A stretch of 64,000 nucleotides of DNA from Winogradskyella sp. (GTDB lineage: Bacteria; Bacteroidota; Bacteroidia; Flavobacteriales; Flavobacteriaceae). A program made the position numbers and the translations under genes. The notes below the pieces were generated by a model. It worked only from the letters and a program-made list of their open reading frames with translations. It was not told the DNA's origin and searched no databases. The DNA is taken from NCBI GenBank assembly GCA_002722255.1, contig PBLD01000001.1, forward strand, positions 617,797-681,796, given 5' to 3'. This document shows, piece by piece, positions 62,398 through 64,000 of the stretch (positions are counted from its first letter, which is position 1; the number at the start of each line of letters is the position of its first letter).

Positions 62398-62428
62398 CAA
62401 ATATACTCCTAAATTCCTAATCTACAAA
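62398..62428 (-). promoter_or_regulatory. Promoter of rplU-rpmA
   Basis: On the minus strand: TTTG (62425-62428), exactly 19 bases, then TATATTTG (62398-62405), a full match to the Bacteroidota -33/-7 consensus. It leaves a leader of about 55 bases. Confidence 0.75.
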
Positions 62429-62517
62429 CGTTTTAAGGCATTTCACACACTTTTCAACTTAAATTCGTATGTGTTTTTAAAATAGGACACTACATGAAAA
62501 ACAGTTTTTACATTTTA

Positions 62518-62552
62518 TTAGGCTAATTAAGCCTAATGATTCCTTATTTTTG
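62518..62552 (+). promoter_or_regulatory. Inverted repeat plus -7 element before the M16 peptidase gene
   Basis: TTAGGCT (62518-62524) and AGCCTAA (62530-62536) are perfect inverted arms with a 5-base spacer, and TATTTTTG at 62545-62552 is a TAnnTTTG match. The repeat would overlap the -33/-7 spacer, where an operator is expected. About 75 bases separate the -7 element from the start. Confidence 0.5.
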
Positions 62553-62627
62553 TGTGGTTTTGTGTAACAATGCACATTATATTAAGACAAACACTTAAAC
62601 AATTTAAAATTTAAACACTTATTAATA

Positions 62628-63947
62628 ATGAGAAAAAGCTTATTTACTCTAGCACTCTTGTTGTTTGTTGGTTCTTTTGCCAATGCGCAGCAGGTGGAAT
62701 TTGAGGAGTACGATTTAGACAATGGAATGCATGTTATATTGCATCAGGATAATTCCGCTCCTGTGGTTACTGTTTCTGTAATGTATCATGTTGGTGCAAA
62801 AGATGAAAATCCTGAGCGCACTGGTTTTGCTCACTTTTTTGAGCATTTATTATTTGAAGGAACCGAAAATATCCCTCGTGGTGAATGGTTTAATATTGTA
62901 ACATCAAATGGAGGAAGCAATAACGCTAATACTACTGATGACAGAACATACTACTATGAAGTGTTTCCTTCTAACAGTGTTGAGTTAGGTTTATGGATGG
63001 AATCTGAGAGATTATTGCATCCTGTAATCAATCAAATAGGTGTTGATACACAAAATGAAGTTGTAAAGGAGGAAAAACGTTTACGTGTAGACAATCAACC
63101 TTACGGTAACATTTTAGCTGAAATTAAAAAACGTATGTTTAAAGTGCACCCTTATAAAGGAACAACCATTGGTGAAATGGAGCACTTAGATGCAGCTACA
63201 TTAGAAGAGTTTCAGGCATTTAATAAAAAATTCTATGTGCCTAATAACGCTGTTTTAGTGGTTGCAGGAGATATTGACAAACCTCAGGTTAAAAAAATGA
63301 TTCAAGATTATTTTGGTCCAATTCCAAAAGGTGAGGATATTGTTAGAGATCTGCCTAGAGAAGAGCCAATTACTGAGTCTATGAGAGATAAGGCTTACGA
63401 TCCAAACATTCAAATACCAGCGGTTATTGCGGCTTATAGAACACCTTCTTTTAAAAATAGAGATGCTTATGTTTTAGATATGATTTCTCAATATTTAAGC
63501 GGAGGAAAAAGTTCTGTGCTTTATAAAAAAATGGTAGATGAACAAAAGCAGGCTTTACAAGTTGCAGCAGTTAATATTAGCCAAGAAGATTATGGTATTT
63601 ATGCTTTATTCGGTTTGCCTTTAGGAGATGTATCTTTAGATACACTAATTACTGAAATGGATGAAGAGATTGCTAAAATTCAAGAAGAATTAATTTCTGA
63701 ACGTGATTACCAAAAGCTTCAAAACCAGTTTGAAAACCAGTTTGTAAATTCTAACTCTAGTATTGAAGGTATTGCAAACTCATTGGCAAGATATTACATG
63801 CTTTATGATGATGTGAACTTAATTAATAACGAAATAGAAATCTATCGCTCTATTACAAGAGAAGAAATGAGAGATGTTGCTAAGAAGTATTTAAACCCTA
63901 ATCAACGTTTAATATTAGAATACTTACCAAAGACTGATGATCAATAA
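62628..63947 (+). CDS. M16 family zinc peptidase
   Basis: The 439-residue exported peptidase has a signal peptide (MRKSLFTLALLLFVGSFANAQ). The inverted zinc motif HxxEH is present in GFAHFFEHLLFEG, with the third ligand Glu in NEVVKEEKR. This is the active subunit of a two-protein M16B pair; such pairs cleave small peptides in the periplasm. A second gene starts 7 bases downstream and is expected to be the inactive partner. The length is normal. Confidence 0.94.
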   Translation: MRKSLFTLALLLFVGSFANAQQVEFEEYDLDNGMHVILHQDNSAPVVTVSVMYHVGAKDENPERTGFAHFFEHLLFEGTENIPRGEWFNIVTSNGGSNNANTTDDRTYYYEVFPSNSVELGLWMESERLLHPVINQIGVDTQNEVVKEEKRLRVDNQPYGNILAEIKKRMFKVHPYKGTTIGEMEHLDAATLEEFQAFNKKFYVPNNAVLVVAGDIDKPQVKKMIQDYFGPIPKGEDIVRDLPREEPITESMRDKAYDPNIQIPAVIAAYRTPSFKNRDAYVLDMISQYLSGGKSSVLYKKMVDEQKQALQVAAVNISQEDYGIYALFGLPLGDVSLDTLITEMDEEIAKIQEELISERDYQKLQNQFENQFVNSNSSIEGIANSLARYYMLYDDVNLINNEIEIYRSITREEMRDVAKKYLNPNQRLILEYLPKTDDQ

Positions 63948-63954
63948 AATAAAA

Positions 63955-64000
63955 ATGAAAAAACACATGAAAATCAAAATATCAGCATTTGTTGCGTTGT
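63955..64000 (+). CDS. Start of an exported protein gene, probably second M16 subunit, truncated
   Basis: An ATG at 63955 (7 bases after the M16 stop) opens a frame encoding MKKHMKIKISAFVAL, which runs off the window. A second in-frame ATG lies at 63967 (MKIKISAFVAL). The sequence looks like the start of a signal peptide. From the paired arrangement of M16 genes it is probably the second subunit; only context supports this. Confidence 0.6.
   Translation, partial: MKKHMKIKISAFVAL

Noticed and set aside
1-64000. CRISPR arrays, tRNA or rRNA genes, insertion sequences
   Set aside because: I saw no regularly spaced direct repeats with spacers, no cloverleaf-like GTTCRANNC motifs in a tRNA context, no rRNA core sequences and no transposase.

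Overview
The window comes from a low-GC member of the Bacteroidota, most likely a marine Flavobacteriaceae (Winogradskyella/Olleya/Psychroserpens-like; the genus is a guess). The evidence is type IX secretion system (T9SS) proteins (PorP/SprF, a PorE-like OmpA protein, a type B gliding-associated C-terminal domain, a GldM-like domain), a TonB-dependent receptor with an N-terminal carboxypeptidase-like domain, a TPR/LuxR hybrid regulator, a three-subunit Bacteroidota-type succinate dehydrogenase, many short lipoproteins, and upstream TAnnTTTG -7 elements in place of Shine-Dalgarno signals.

Layout. 1-11018 (minus strand) is a surface-adhesin region. Two giant multidomain secreted proteins share nearly identical modules and a conserved upstream leader. 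The second is followed by porP/sprF-like and porE-like genes and a terminator. 11229-15747 holds an endonuclease/exonuclease/phosphatase-family gene, hflX and a class A penicillin-binding protein. 15802-16743 is a DUF3078 protein. 16872-26072 (minus) is a long SUF iron-sulfur cluster: sufA-sufB-lipoprotein-sufC-sufD-sufS, then a META lipoprotein, sufE, sufT-like, an HMG-CoA synthase and a DUF2480 gene. 26528-31157 (minus) is a four-gene exported operon: LVIVD protein, beta-propeller lipoprotein, MbnP-like protein and MbnH-like di-heme peroxidase. thiL, small CxxC proteins and an alpha/beta hydrolase follow.

33929-45949 is more mosaic. It has two serine hydrolases, BrnQ, an orphan DNA adenine methyltransferase, a GntR/FCD regulator divergent from aspartate kinase, and then a compact accessory cassette at 41356-44394. 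In that cassette a zinc-ribbon protein and an XRE regulator diverge from a perfect 14-bp inverted repeat. The XRE gene is fused without spacing to a PD-(D/E)XK nuclease plus SF1 helicase (DUF2075) protein, with a Nudix gene converging on its end. This is the best candidate in the window for an under-described defence-type system. Palindromic dispersed repeats sit at 33801, 36837, 45991, 46070 and 46381.

46471-64000 is mostly core: an Asp-box beta-propeller protein, sdhCAB, a membrane MutS-like ATPase, a GldM-domain lipoprotein, a TonB receptor/phytase pair with an upstream TPR-LuxR regulator, rplU-rpmA (L21 with a long C-terminal extension) and an M16 protease pair running off the right edge. 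I found no tRNA, rRNA, CRISPR array or insertion sequence. All assignments come from reading motifs and recalling families; no database search was run.
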